A stretch of DNA of 64,000 bases from Picochlorum sp. 'celeri'. Its lineage: Eukaryota > Chlorophyta > Trebouxiophyceae. Below, piece after piece: positions 51,178 through 62,430 of this stretch. The stretch is taken from positions 248,001-312,000 of the forward strand of contig JAACMV010000030.1 in the NCBI GenBank assembly GCA_010909725.1, read 5' to 3'. The stretch's first letter is position 1. Every line of letters begins with the position of its first letter. The notes under the pieces were generated by a model, which saw nothing but the letters and a program-made list of their open reading frames with translations, did no database searches and was not told the DNA's origin. The position numbers and the translations under genes were made by a program.

Positions 51178-52486
51178 ATGGAGGCCAAAGCCTCTACATG
51201 TCATTATTCTCTTCACGTTCTTGGCACAGCATGCTGCAGGAAAATCTAATCATATACGGCCACAAAACATTCTTCGGATCTCACTAGTAAAGGACGAGAG
51301 TCAACCTTGGGGGGGAATGTGGCGTGGAGAGCACCATGCCTGACCAAGACACTCTTCGGACACTTCCGAAGACAGTCCGTCAAATTCAACAGAAGAAGAG
51401 GTAGGGGGGGTGAAAACACAGCATGACTTTACTTGTTGACTTGATTTGAGTTCTGATTCCTGATAGGCATCAGATATGTGCTACTCATTATGGTTGATTC
51501 ATCATTCATGTGTTGTCATGGTGGCAGCATGTACCGAGATGGGGACATCATTGCAGTGTACACCCTGGACAGGCCTGGGCATGGCAGTCTTGCTGGGTGT
51601 GCGGATGCGTGCCTTTTGAACTGGAGACTGACAGACGACGAGACCCAAGCACTGGACACAGACTGCTCAGCAAATGGAAACAGCCATTGTCCCATGACGA
51701 CAGGGTTGATTGTTGCCGATAGAAAATGCGAGGCCTTCATGTTCAATCGGCTGACTGGTGTGTGTACTTTGCTGTCAGGGGAGGGATCGATGCGACTCAA
51801 TGGTAGCAGCAATTTCTGGTCTGGCAAGCTGATTTGCGACGACATGGGCAGTGTGGACGACTGGGCAGAAGGGGTGGTTAGTAGGCGCAGCCCTCCTCCT
51901 CCGCCACCACCACCGCCACCAAGTCCACTCCTGACAACATCTGGCTCGTTGAGAGGAGATGCAACATAATGTGATTGATAATACTGTGCAATTGACAAGA
52001 GATGCTACATCGCTACAAGGATTAGTATATTGGGAGGGTGTTTTGGCCTACTCTTGGAGGCATCGTTTGAGTTCAAGGCAGGACCCAAGACAACGAACGG
52101 GGCTGACGCAGTATGGTTCTTTGCATACCGAGAGACGAATGATTTTGCACGATGAAGGCCACGCTACCCACGGGATATAATTTCGTTGCCGATGAATATC
52201 AGAATGAGTACCAATTATTTGCTCCAGGGTTGTCAACTGTTGTCTCACCTCCTATTGGAATATACCTGGGCGATGATACATGGAGAACTATGGAAATAAC
52301 CTTTTCAAGCGATGGCACTACTGATACTATCGTCATGAAGTTGACGGGTCTCAGGTAATCACTGAATCACATCAAGCAAACTCTGCTTTGAAGTATCTAC
52401 AGCCAACCTACTATGGTTTGGGAGGACGAACAGGTGGACTGTCAAACAATCATTACGTCAGAAACTTCCAGATAGTCAGAACATGA
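51178..52486 (+). pseudogene. PAN-like / poly-Pro / lectin-like secreted protein, copy 1 (frameshifted)
   Basis: A broken copy of the gene at 53543-54861. An N-terminal exon (51178-51400) and a 66-bp GT-AG intron (51401-51466) are followed by an exon encoding the Cys-rich PAN/Apple-like domain (VYTLDRPGHGSLAGCADACLLNW ... CEAFMFNRLTGVCTLLSG), which is open from about 51478 to 51969. A proline run of about ten Pro (SPPPP type) then leads to a concanavalin-like beta domain. Single-base gains and losses break the signal-peptide exon and the lectin domain, and the lectin part has also diverged by substitutions. Secreted lectin and extensin-like features suggest a wall or surface protein. It is either decayed or a victim of sequencing error. 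Confidence 0.65.
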
Positions 52487-53542
52487 CCTTGCCTTGTCCA
52501 GTCTTTTTCTATCAATAAATCGACATTTAGTATGCAAATTAAAGTCACGTGAGTCAGAACACAGAATATTGGCCATCAGAGCGATGGGTACATCATATTG
52601 AAGCTTTTGTTTGCATCATATGATGAGACATGCATGTCTTGTCAACACCATTGATTGCTGGCTGAAGCGTATTGTCATCTCTCACACCATTTCTATGCAG
52701 CGATCGCTACATGTAACAACGGTTTGCACTCCTGAAGATCCTTATTCATATCTGTGCTCTTTTCATGGAGATTGAGGAGATCTCTCGACCAAGATGTGCT
52801 CTAGAGTAAGCTCCTGCATAAGGGGTTTTTCCTTCAGACTCACTCTGATTGCTCTCATCCGTAGATTTATAGGTCTAAAATAGGTTTCCCTATGCCTTGA
52901 ATATACTACTAGACTATATATTTGAGCCTTTTGTCCGCACATTTTTTCTCACAGATGAGAATGAAGAGTCACAGGGAGTAGGCTGGGTGCCTGCTCTGGC
53001 GTTGTGTTCACCGCCCGCCCGTCGGCAGGATTCTGCGATGGATAAATCGGGTTGAATTTTGAAGCTGAATTTCCCGGCAAACGCCGAAAATGACAATCGC
53101 CTATGTACGGCATGGTTGATACGCCGTATGTTCAAGGAGTATTACTACACAAGACGATATGCCCTCTTTAGCGATGTCTTGTAACTGCCGCCCGTACCCG
53201 TATGTATACTCCAGTAGCCATTTGGCGGAGAGTTGTCATTTTTTGTACACACTTGGCGAGTTTGGGACACGATTTCTCCCCAGGCGGGATGTGCGCAAGC
53301 CCCCCCTCACCTGTGGCGCGTGCATAATACAAATTTGTAGGCGTAACGTAATCACAAGCAATGGCTCGAGGGCATGGTACTTGATTGAATCTTGCAATAT
53401 GAGTTTGCGCCATATCTCATATCCTCAATGGAATATAAACCTCCCGAAATCTTGAAAGAATACTATACTAATAATAATACCAATAATAATAGGTTGCTCT
53501 CCTTGTGACTTGTATGCGCGTCACTACTCTGAGGAGGACGAT
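52487..53542. other. Spacer between duplicated genes
   Basis: About 1.05 kb without a gene. ORFs at 53159-53455 are stop-bounded by chance and lack coding character. A locally GC-richer patch near 52985-53110 and 53165-53330 differs from the surrounding AT-rich DNA. No element can be named. Confidence 0.4.
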
Positions 53543-54861
53543 ATGGAGGCCAAGACCTCAGCATTTGTTGTTCCCGTTCTCTTCACAGTTCTTGGCACAG
53601 CATGCTGCAGGAAATCTAATATAATACGGCCACAAAACATTCTTCGGATCTCACTAGTAAAGGACGAGAGTAACCTTGGGGGGAATGTGCGTGGAGGCAC
53701 CATGCCTGACCAAGACACTCTTCGGACACTTCGAAGACAGTCCGTCAAATTCAACCAGAGAAGAGGTAGGGGGTGAAAACACAGCATGACTTTACTTGTT
53801 GACTTGATTTGAGTTCTGATTCCTGATAGGCATCAGATATGTGCTACTCATTATGGTTGATTCATCATTCATGTGTTGTCATGGTGCAGCATGTACCGAG
53901 ATGGGGACATCATTGCAGTGTACACCCTGGACAGGCCTGGGCATGGCAGTCTTGCTGGGTGTGCGGATGCGTGCCTTTTGAACTGGAGACTGACAGACGA
54001 CGAGACCCAAGCACTGGACACAGACTGCTCAGCAAATGGAAACAGCCATTGTCCCATGACGACAGGGTTGATTGTTGCCGATAGAAAATGCGAGGCCTTC
54101 ATGTTCAATCGGCTGACTGGTGTGTGTACTTTGCTGTCAGGGGAGGGATCGATGCGACTCACTGGTAGCAGCAATTTCTGGTCTGGCAAGCTGATTTGCG
54201 ACGACATGGGCAGTGTAGACGACTGGCAGAAGGGGTGGTTAGTAGGCGCAGCCCTCCTCCGCCACCACCACCTCCACCAAGTCCTCTATTGACAACGTCT
54301 GGGACGTTGTACAAGAATGCCACGTATATTGATGATAATACTGTGCAGTTGACCCAAGATGTTCTGTCAGTGCAAGGTTTAGTGTACTGGGAGGGTGTTT
54401 TGGGCTACTCTTGGGAGGCATCGTTTCAGTTCAAGGCAAATGGATCTCAATTTTACAACGGGGCTGATGCATTATGGTTTTTCGCGTACCGAGAAACAAT
54501 AGAGGGTACACCACTTGAAGTGTCTGCCAACACAGGCTACAACTTTGCTGCCATTGAATTTGGCACTGATAGGTACCAACTATTTGCTCGCGACCTTCCT
54601 ACGACGAGAACCGATGCGGGAGTCAAACTGGATGATGGTACATGGAGGACCATGGAAATAACCTTTTCAAGCGATGGCACTACTGATACTATCACCATGA
54701 CTGTTGACGGGTCTCAGGTAATCACTCAATCACATGTGGCAAACCCTGCTTTGAAGTATCTACAGCCAACCTATTATGGTTTGGGAGGACGGACAGGTGG
54801 ACTCTCAAACAATCATTATGTCAGAAACTTTGACATATCCAGGACATCTGACCCTGCCTAG
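53543..54861 (+). pseudogene. PAN-like / poly-Pro / lectin-like secreted protein, copy 2 (two frameshifts)
   Basis: The better copy. ATG at 53543, exon 1 to 53765 with a hydrophobic leader (SAFVVPVLFTVLGTA), a 64-bp intron (53766-53829), exon 2 to 54861. The PAN/Apple-like domain lies at about 53890-54230, with a Pro-rich linker near 54255-54280, and an L-type lectin or ConA-like domain at 54290-54850 (NTVQLTQDVLSVQGLVYWEG..., GADALWFFAYRE, ...RTMEITFSSDGTTDTITMTVDGSQVI). Two single-base losses relative to copy 1, near 53885 and 54227, break the frame. Lectin domains of this kind bind carbohydrates. The protein is likely extracellular. No membrane anchor is present. Confidence 0.7.
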
Positions 54862-55413
54862 CCTGGCGAATAAATTGATGGCATGACCAAGTATTGATAC
54901 TGAATTGTGCATTAATCCTGCAGTCGGTATTCCCGGTGCTAATTCCACTTCCAGGGCTCCGGAGCCATGATAAATCAATGTGGGTTACCTATAGCTATGA
55001 TGCTGCATGTATGCCATCTAGACAGATCTCAGATCCGATCTGACAGATCTTTGTCACAATAATAATGTGTGTGTGCTCATCACCACTGTGCATTTATTTT
55101 TGTTTTGATAAATTAAAATAACTAATACTGAGACATATCATACGTCCAAGGTATGAATGGTATACGGTGGATGTATCGAACGAGTGATGATGGTGATGAA
55201 ATGCACCACTGTTTTGTATGACTTGTCACAATGATTACCCGACTATTTCCGATTGCATGCATATGTCATTACTTATTAGCTTCAATTAACTTGTGCAGTT
55301 ACAATCATTTGTTTCTTTGAAGTATCGCAACGGTCGGCATTACCTTTTTCTTTTGGGTTCCTGCCTCGTATTTTTCTCAACAGTCGTCTCTCTCGAGGAA
55401 TACAACGTGGATT
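54862..55413. other. Intergenic region
   Basis: This 552-bp AT-rich spacer precedes the binding-protein gene. It contains a TCAGATCCGATCTGACAGATC-like inverted motif near 55026-55048, but no gene. Confidence 0.4.
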
Positions 55414-57039
55414 ATGTTGATGTCTAGAACTCTCTTTGGTGTTATTTTGGTGCTCGGCAGCATTAGCAGCAACCTTGTCGCAGGTGCTGCATCCCCTGAG
55501 CAAACGTATGTTCGTCCATTGAATGAGGATTGCGTGGCCAGGGAGCTGGGAAACTCGTTGGGTCCAGACGGATCCCTGTTCCCCACGCCTTTTGTGATGG
55601 ATGGGGATGATTCGACACGGGATGGATTCAAGACAACTGTGAAGACTGCTGTTGGGTTCACTGTAACGTACTATGATACCTACAAGGTTGTGGATAATAC
55701 CATTTCTGGGCAGACATATGTCTTGTATGTGTGTGGGTCTGATAAACCTTCTGTGGGTGCACCTGGCGTGTCTGAGGATGCAAAGTTCTTTCAAATTCCT
55801 TTGACATCAGTCTCTGTCGCAGAAACTGTTCCATATGCGTTTTTGGAGGCGTTGGGGGTGGATGATAGAGTGCATGATGTGTCCCCTTATGTGACATCTG
55901 CCTGTGGACAGAAGCGCGTGAATGAGTGTGGGAAGAGTGCCCCGGCGTATGTTGATTTTTCAAGTAATTCATTGGATCAAACAGTGGTGAAGAACGCAAA
56001 GGCGAATGTTGATTCGATCATCGTGTCTTCTGGAAAAGATGACAGTGTGTTCTTGTCATTTGATGCCGAGGATGATCCTGGAGTGCTTAATAGGGCCGAG
56101 TGGATCAAATATCTGGGTCTTTTCTTTAATAAAGAAAAGTATGCAAGTGATATTTATAATGGTATTGTGGAATCGTATGAGGAGACTGCAAAGGCTGCTG
56201 CAGAAAAGGGAGAGTCCAAGCCTCGAATTGCATGGGTGTCTCACTTTGTCTATGGTGATGACGAGCACTATGATGTGTCATTGGCAGCGTATAAAAAGCA
56301 ATATATTGATGATGCAAATGGACAGAATGTAGATATTGATGAGATATTGAAAGAGTATCCAGGGGCACGTGTGTCTGCTTTCTCACCAACAACGGTGGAG
56401 TTTGCATGGGATGGAAATGATTCTTTCGAGACCAAGGAGGAGGCACAGAAGGCGTTCGTTGAATTCATGTCTTCGCTGGATGGTGTTATTGATGAAACAT
56501 TTGCGATGGATCCGATGGCGTATGGTGTGGAGGAATTCAAGAAAGAATTTGGGTTGACCAATGCAGATGCCAAGACATTGTCATGGTTGGAGCCTGGTTT
56601 GATCTTCAGACTGGATGGAGAATTGTCAGAGACAAAGGGACTTGATTGGTTCGAGACTGCATTTACCCGTCCAGATCTGGTGTTGAAGGATGTGGACAGA
56701 GTCGTTGATTTTCAAGACAGGGACGTGTGCGCGAGTCGGATGACGTTGTATGGATGAGGAGTATTGCTGAGACGCCACGCATCAACACAGCAAACGACTG
56801 CACACGTGTTTTCCGCGTGCGATGTCAAGGCAACCACCATTTGTCCATTTGTTGCATCGTGTGAGGATGGAGGGACGCGTTTACTCAAGGAGGATTCCTT
56901 TGACAGTGGCGTCTGTGAGTACCAAACATGCATTCAACAGGTTGATGAGCCTGCAGATACTGCACAAATGGCTGCTCCAGCCGTCATCTTGCTCACACTG
57001 TTGATTGTCTTTGTGGAAGCATTGATCAATTTTTGCTAA
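55414..57039 (+). CDS. Periplasmic-binding-protein-like surface protein, C-terminal frame broken
   Basis: The frame 55414-56757 encodes a signal peptide (MLMSRTLFGVILVLGSISS) and a two-lobed substrate-binding-protein fold of the TroA/FecB kind (about residues 60-430; LDGVIDETFAMDPMAYGVEEFKKEF). Related proteins occur in several algae, where siderophore, cobalamin or metal binding has been proposed; that is background only. The frame ends early because one base is missing near 56708; a compensating extra base is near 56809. The same stretch in the downstream repeat unit (59151-59489) stays open through a Cys-rich tail (about eight Cys) into a C-terminal hydrophobic helix, so the intact protein is probably anchored in the surface membrane. 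The coding end given here is that of the tail, at 57039. Confidence 0.7.
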
Positions 57040-58866
57040 GTACCCATACCATCATCACGAGTAATATTCATTCACCACTATATATATACATTGAGGGCAG
57101 AGAGAGTGTCTTACATTGTTGTTGATTGATGAACAATCATGTAATATGATGTGACATATCAAGGGCTTTTTCTTCAGCCCGTACAAGTTCGGTCATTTCC
57201 AACGCTGCAGGCTGATTCTTCTGCAACACTCTATACAGTAAAGAAATCTCTTCCTTTGTGATATTCTTTGTCTGGAAACACTCGCGTGCAAGCTCATCAA
57301 ACTTCTTCATTGACATTTGGCCCTTGTGTGATTTGAATGTCTCTATAATCTGATCCAAATCATCCATGTGATAAAACAGCAAATCACGCAGTGATCTCAT
57401 ATCAGATAAACGCGACGCGTACGTATTCGTAGGACTAATCTAAAAAAGACGTACAAAAGGACAGCAGCCGCAGAGCCAAAACCCAAACTTGCAGTCATCA
57501 TTGGCCATAACAATCCCTCATGATCCTCCAAACCAGAATGAAGATTCATCCCAAAATACGCTGCGGGAAGAGTGCTTAAAAATCCACATAATGATGCGAT
57601 AGACAACATGACGTTGAACCGCAATACTTTATTCCGTTGATGATCAAGTTGCATGTGCCACACCACCCTATTTTGATCAAGATTCTCAGACAATTCTTTC
57701 AATGCACTCTGAATATTCAAAAACTTAAACTCATACGCTCTAATATCGCCGATGCCATCTTCATATGCGGATCCCTCTTCACATGCATCATCATGGTCCC
57801 ACTCTTTCTATGCTCCTCTGCAGAGGAGGAGGAGGAGGAGGAGGAGGCCTGTGCATGCTGCTGATCTATAGAAATCACGCGACCATCCTCCACCCGTCCA
57901 GTTTGACTCCTCCCACGTGCCCTCAACATCGCATCCCTATCTGACACACATACGCTTTCAACTGATCATCATAATCCGCCACAGCAACAATCGCATCCAG
58001 CGTCTCTTGCACATCATTCTGCAACTCATTCAGCTTTGACGTAATTGGAATAAACCGAGACAATTCAGACCGCCGTCTCATGAAAATTCTGATTTCACAT
58101 CATCCATCACCGTATCCGACACCATCATAATCCGTCTATACTTTTTATCAAAATCCCTCGCCGTCTCTGCCAACAACGACTCCAACACCTTGAGTTCAAA
58201 CGGCAGCGATGACTTTCATACATATCGCCGTCTTTATCGTCTGAGACACATGTATTCGTCTCTTTCAACCCTCGACAAGGGAACAACCACCGCCTTATCA
58301 CAATAAATCACGCTACGAACCGTCTCTGTCCTCACCAGAATAGCAATCCCCTCTCGATGCAATCATAGCCCGTCTCCCCATGGTACTATCATTCGTAAAC
58401 AAATGCACATCCCTCGGATGCAAGCGCAATATATCCGGCGTCCTTGTACGTCTCAATCACAGAACCCATCCTTTTGAAACTCAATCACCTCCCAGAAATT
58501 CCGAGACTCTGCCGCTGGCATGACAATATTCCATCATCTTGAGGTGTTTCACAACCCCCAATGCATACCATCGAACGATGATGAGAATACGCATGCTGAC
58601 ATACCCGCCTCAGGACAACATGGGTTCCTACGTATGTGATTGGTCACTCATCCAACACCTATGCGTCATACTCGTTGGAATTGTGTCTTCTTCTCACCAG
58701 CACCATGTGACATTTCAATGAATTCAACAAAACTGTCCTTCTCTCTCAATCCACACCATCATCCAGTTATGTGTCAATATACTTGTTGTATATGTATGAC
58801 ATACTTTGCTATGTAATTATTCATGCTATACCCAGAAAAGCAGATGAAAACCCTATACAACCAACC
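56417..58866 (+). repeat. Tandem duplication, unit 1 (2450 bp)
   Basis: The unit runs from inside the binding-protein gene to upstream of the MRS2 gene, and is repeated directly at 58867-61314. It is nearly identical to unit 2 apart from single-base insertions and deletions. Confidence 0.95.
57137..58621 (-). pseudogene. MRS2-type Mg2+ transporter, frameshifted copy
   Basis: Reads as the same gene as 59587-61068, in repeat unit 1, but interrupted by many one-base differences: for example near 57440, 57740, 57946, 58068, 58095, 58217, 58255 and 58278. The frame survives only in pieces, such as the C-terminal part 57137-57400 and the transmembrane part 57397-57720 carrying the GMN motif. The differences fall mainly at short runs and repeats. 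They could be sequencing errors or early decay. If real, this copy is not functional. Confidence 0.85.
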
Positions 58867-59489
58867 ATGATTCTTTCGAGACCAAGGAGGAGGCACAGAA
58901 GGCGTTCGTTGAATTCATGTCTTCGCTGGATGGTGTTATTGATGAAACATTTGCGATGGATCCGATGGCGTATGGTGTGGAGGAATTCAAGAAAGAATTT
59001 GGGTTGACCAATGCAGATGCCAAGACATTGTCATGGTTGGAGCCTGGTTTGATCTTCAGACTGGATGGAGAATTGTCAGAGACAAAGGGACTTGATTGGT
59101 TCGAGACTGCATTTACCCGTCCAGATCTGGTGTTGAAGGATGTGGACAGAGTCGTTGATTCTTCAAGACAGGGACGTGTGCGCGAGTCGGATGACGTTGT
59201 ATGGATGAGGAGTATTGCTGAGACGCCACGCATCAACACAGCAAACGACTGCACACGTGTTTCCGCGTGCGATGTCAAGGCAACCACCATTTGTCCATTT
59301 GTTGCATCGTGTGAGGATGGAGGGACGCGTTTACTCAAGGAGGATTCCTTTGACAGTGGCGTCTGTGAGTACCAAACATGCATTCAACAGGTTGATGAGC
59401 CTGCAGATACTGCACAAATGGCTGCTCCAGCCGTCATCTTGCTCACACTGTTGATTGTCTTTGTGGAAGCATTGATCAATTTTTGCTAA
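58867..59489 (+). pseudogene. Truncated 3' part of the binding-protein gene
   Basis: Contains only the last lobe (from DSFETKEEAQKAF) and the C-terminal Cys-rich, membrane-anchored tail of the gene at 55414. The duplication junction removes its 5' end. The frame is open from 58917 to 59489 and shows the original C-terminus that is broken in the full-length copy. Confidence 0.85.
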
Positions 59490-59586
59490 GTACCCATACC
59501 ATCATCACGAGTAATATTCATTCACCACTATATATATACATTGAGGGCAGAGAGAGTGTCTTACATTGTTGTTGATTGATGAACAA

Positions 59587-61068
59587 TCATGTAATATGAT
59601 GTGACATATCAAGGGCTTTTTCTTCAGCCCGTACAAGTTCGGTCATTTCCAACGCTGCAGGCTGATTCTTCTGCAACACTCTATACAGTAAAGAAATCTC
59701 TTCCTTTGTGATATTCTTTGTCTGGAAACACTCGCGTGCAAGCTCATCAAACTTCTTCATTGACATTTGGCCCTTGTGTGATTTGAATGTCTCTATAATC
59801 TGATCCAAATCATCCATGTGATAAAACAGCAAATCACGCAGTGATCTCATATCAGATAAACGCGACGCGTACGTATTCGTAGGACTAAATCTAAAAAAGA
59901 CGTACAAAAGGACAGCAGCCGCAGAGCCAAAACCCAAACTTGCAGTCATCATTGGCCATAACAATCCCTCATGATCCTCCAAACCAGAATGAAGATTCAT
60001 CCCAAAATACGCTGCGGGAAGAGTGCTTAAAAATCCACATAATGATGCGATAGACAACATGACGTTGAACCGCAATACTTTATTCCGTTGATGATCAAGT
60101 TGCATGTGCCACACCACCCTATTTTGATCAAGATTCTCAGACAATTCTTTCAATGCACTCTGAATATTCAAAAACTTAAACTCATACGCTTCTAATATCG
60201 CCGATGCCATCTTCATATGCGGATCCCTCTTCACATGCATCATCATGGTCCCACTCTTTCTATGCTCCTCTGCAGAGGAGGAGGAGGAGGAGGAGGAGGC
60301 CTGTGCATGCTGCTGATCTATAGAAATCACGCGACCATCCTCCACCCGTCCAGTTTGACTCCTCCCACGTGCCCTCAACATCGCATCCCTATCTGACACA
60401 CATAACGCTTTCAACTGATCATCATAATCCGCCACAGCAACAATCGCATCCAGCGTCTCTTGCACATCATTCTGCAACTCATTCAGCTTTGACGTAATTG
60501 GAATAAACCGAGACAATTCAGACGCCGTCTCATGAAAATTCTGATTCACATCATCCATCACCGTATCCGACACCATCATAATCCGTCTATACTTTTTATC
60601 AAAATCCCTCGCCGTCTCTGCCAACAACGACTCCAACACCTTGAGTTCAAACGGCAGCGATGACTTCATACATATCGCCGTCTTTATCGTCTGAGACACA
60701 TGTATCGTCTCTTTCAACCCTCGACAAGGGAACAACACCGCCTTATCACAATAAATCACGCTACGAACCGTCTCTGTCCTCACCAGAATAGCATCCCCTC
60801 TCGATGCAATCATAGCCCGTCTCCCCATGGTACTATCATTCGTAAACAAATGCACATCCCTCGGATGCAAGCGCAATATATCCGGCGTCTTGTACGTCTC
60901 AATCACAGACCCATCCTTTTGAAACTCAATCACCTCCCAGAAATTCCGAGACTCTGCCGCTGGCATGACAATATTCCCATCATCTTTGAGGTGTTTCACA
61001 ACCCCCAATGCATACCATCGACGATGATGAGAATACGCATGCTGACATACCCGCCTCAAGGACAACAT
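59587..61068 (-). CDS. MRS2: MRS2/ALR-type magnesium transporter, mitochondrial
   Basis: A 493-residue protein starting at the ATG at 61068. The first 25 residues (MLSLRRVCQHAYSHHRRWYALG) form a basic mitochondrial presequence. A large soluble domain rich in alpha helices follows, containing a Ser run (about residue 265). Two transmembrane helices sit at about residues 355-410 with the Mg2+-selective motif GMN (AAYFGMNL). The protein then has a C-terminal region (ETFKSHKGQMSMKKFDELARECFQTKNITKEEISLLYRVL) with an EF-hand-like look, which is unusual for MRS2. It conducts Mg2+ into the mitochondrial matrix as a pentamer. This is the intact copy of the duplicated pair. Confidence 0.9.
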   Translation of the reverse strand: MLSLRRVCQHAYSHHRRWYALGVVKHLKDDGNIVMPAAESRNFWEVIEFQKDGSVIETYKTPDILRLHPRDVHLFTNDSTMGRRAMIASRGDAILVRTETVRSVIYCDKAVLFPCRGLKETIHVSQTIKTAICMKSSLPFELKVLESLLAETARDFDKKYRRIMMVSDTVMDDVNQNFHETASELSRFIPITSKLNELQNDVQETLDAIVAVADYDDQLKALCVSDRDAMLRARGRSQTGRVEDGRVISIDQQHAQASSSSSSSSAEEHRKSGTMMMHVKRDPHMKMASAILEAYEFKFLNIQSALKELSENLDQNRVVWHMQLDHQRNKVLRFNVMLSIASLCGFLSTLPAAYFGMNLHSGLEDHEGLLWPMMTASLGFGSAAAVLLYVFFRFSPTNTYASRLSDMRSLRDLLFYHMDDLDQIIETFKSHKGQMSMKKFDELARECFQTKNITKEEISLLYRVLQKNQPAALEMTELVRAEEKALDMSHHIT

Positions 61069-61314
61069 GGGTTCCTACGTATGTGATTGGTCACTCATCC
61101 AACACCTATGCGTCATACTCGTTGAATTGTGTCTTCTTCTCACCAGCACCATGTGACATTTCAATGAATTCAACAAAACTGTCCTTCTCTCTCAATCCAC
61201 ACCATCATCCAGTTATGTGTCAATATACTTGTTGTATATGTATGACATACTTTGCTATGTAATTATCATGCTATACCCAGAAAAGCAGATGAAAACCCTA
61301 TACAACCAACCATG

Positions 61315-61830
61315 GTTGCGATGCGTAGATTAAGGATTACAGCTGTAACCATAAAAAAATCGGGATTTTCTTTAAATCGGGGCGTCCGGCACGAGACCGA
61401 TCGAGCGGAAACGAGCCTCCCGATCGAATAACACGCTCTATGACTGTGGGATTTTGCATTTCTCGCCGGCGGAGGTGCCGGGTGCGGGGGGCGGTGTCCG
61501 CCGATGTGCGCGATTTCCGGAAATGGGCCGAAAATCGCGCCCTCGCCAGGCCCCGAAATTTCCTCGCTCGGCCCCCGACGAAAAGATATTTCAAAAAAAC
61601 TGGGCTGGGCTACGGTCCGGGCGGCAACGGGCGTTCCTGCTGGGCGGCCCAGCGCCGCAAAGGCGGGTTGCCGACACCTCCGAAACCGATCTTCTCCATC
61701 TGTCGCGGCCCTCGGTGGGCCGGCCGATACTCTCGATCGACCCACTCCCCAGAGTGCCCCCAACTTATTACGGAAACAGCAGTTGTGATGGACCCCCTCG
61801 GATCTCCCACGGGTCCATCCTAGAGATCTA
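61315..61830. other. GC-rich island of unknown origin
   Basis: About 500 bp of clearly GC-rich sequence (CG- and GGCC-rich) set in AT-richer DNA. It starts directly at the right breakpoint of the tandem duplication. Several overlapping frames on both strands are open only because of the base composition. I see no rRNA or tRNA in it. It may be a repeat, a foreign fragment or an assembly join. Confidence 0.55.
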
Positions 61831-61959
61831 GAGCATCTCTTATCATCTGAACGTATCCATGAAGATCACGATATATTATTCTACTTAAATCTATAATCAG
61901 GTCTTAATTAGATATATTAAGTAGGAGATCTTCCTTCCTACTTACAGCAGTAAAGCAAA

Positions 61960-62190
61960 GAAGATGAAACAAGATTTAATGAACAAGACCCTCTCAGAAT
62001 CTCTGAGAACATCAGATCAATATTTCATGGACATTCAACAAATATTTAAGATCATCAGAGAACATGTGATCGACATCTGGGAGCATTTGATGAAGCTCTA
62101 AGAACATCCAGGATCATCTGAAAACACCTGACAAAACTCTAAGAACATCAGAGAGCACCTAAGAGCATTTCATGAACCTCTAAAGAGATG
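61960..62190. repeat. Degenerate short tandem repeats
   Basis: Imperfect units of the type AAGAACATCAGAGA / AGAGCATTTCATGAA recur several times over about 230 bp, interspersed with CATCTG variants. Length and copies vary. It looks like decayed satellite or internal repeat of a mobile element. Confidence 0.5.
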
Positions 62191-62199
62191 AGAGAAGAT

Positions 62200-62430
62200 T
62201 CGATAATTGCTCATGCTTAAAGTGATCAGTTTACTCCTCAAAAAGCAAATGGTTACTGACATGGCACTGATTCTCATGAGGTGCATGAAAGGGTGCTGTC
62301 CTGTCAACACCCAACTGCCCTGCTCTGCATTCAGAGCATATCCTCCGTCCGCCGCGACCAATATATGTCCCGATATTTTACTCATCGACCTCCAAGACCA
62401 GAATCAGGCAGCCCGGATCCTTTGAGCCCG
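62200..62430 (-). mobile_element. Retroelement RNase-H-like fragment, copy A
   Basis: The minus-strand frame here reads ILVAADGGYALNAEQGSWVLTGQ, which resembles the start of retrotransposon RNase H domains (DG...GS.WVL). No other domain of an element is in frame with it. A more decayed relative lies at about 63540-63640. It is a remnant, not an active element. Confidence 0.4.

Larger units (their letters stand above)
58867..61314 (+). repeat. Tandem duplication, unit 2 (about 2445 bp)
   Basis: Direct repeat of 56417-58866. The junction between units and the right end share ATG with the left end, a three-base microhomology. Beyond 61314 the sequence is unrelated to that flanking the first unit. 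Confidence 0.95.

Noticed and set aside
50871..51287. 138-residue ORF before the lectin-like gene
   Set aside because: No recognisable domain, the latter half overlaps the start exon of the lectin-like copy, and no splice or promoter support.
61266..61763. 165-residue minus-strand ORF in the GC-rich island
   Set aside because: Several overlapping frames on both strands are open, as expected from high GC with few stops; the protein is Pro/Arg/Gly-rich without any domain.
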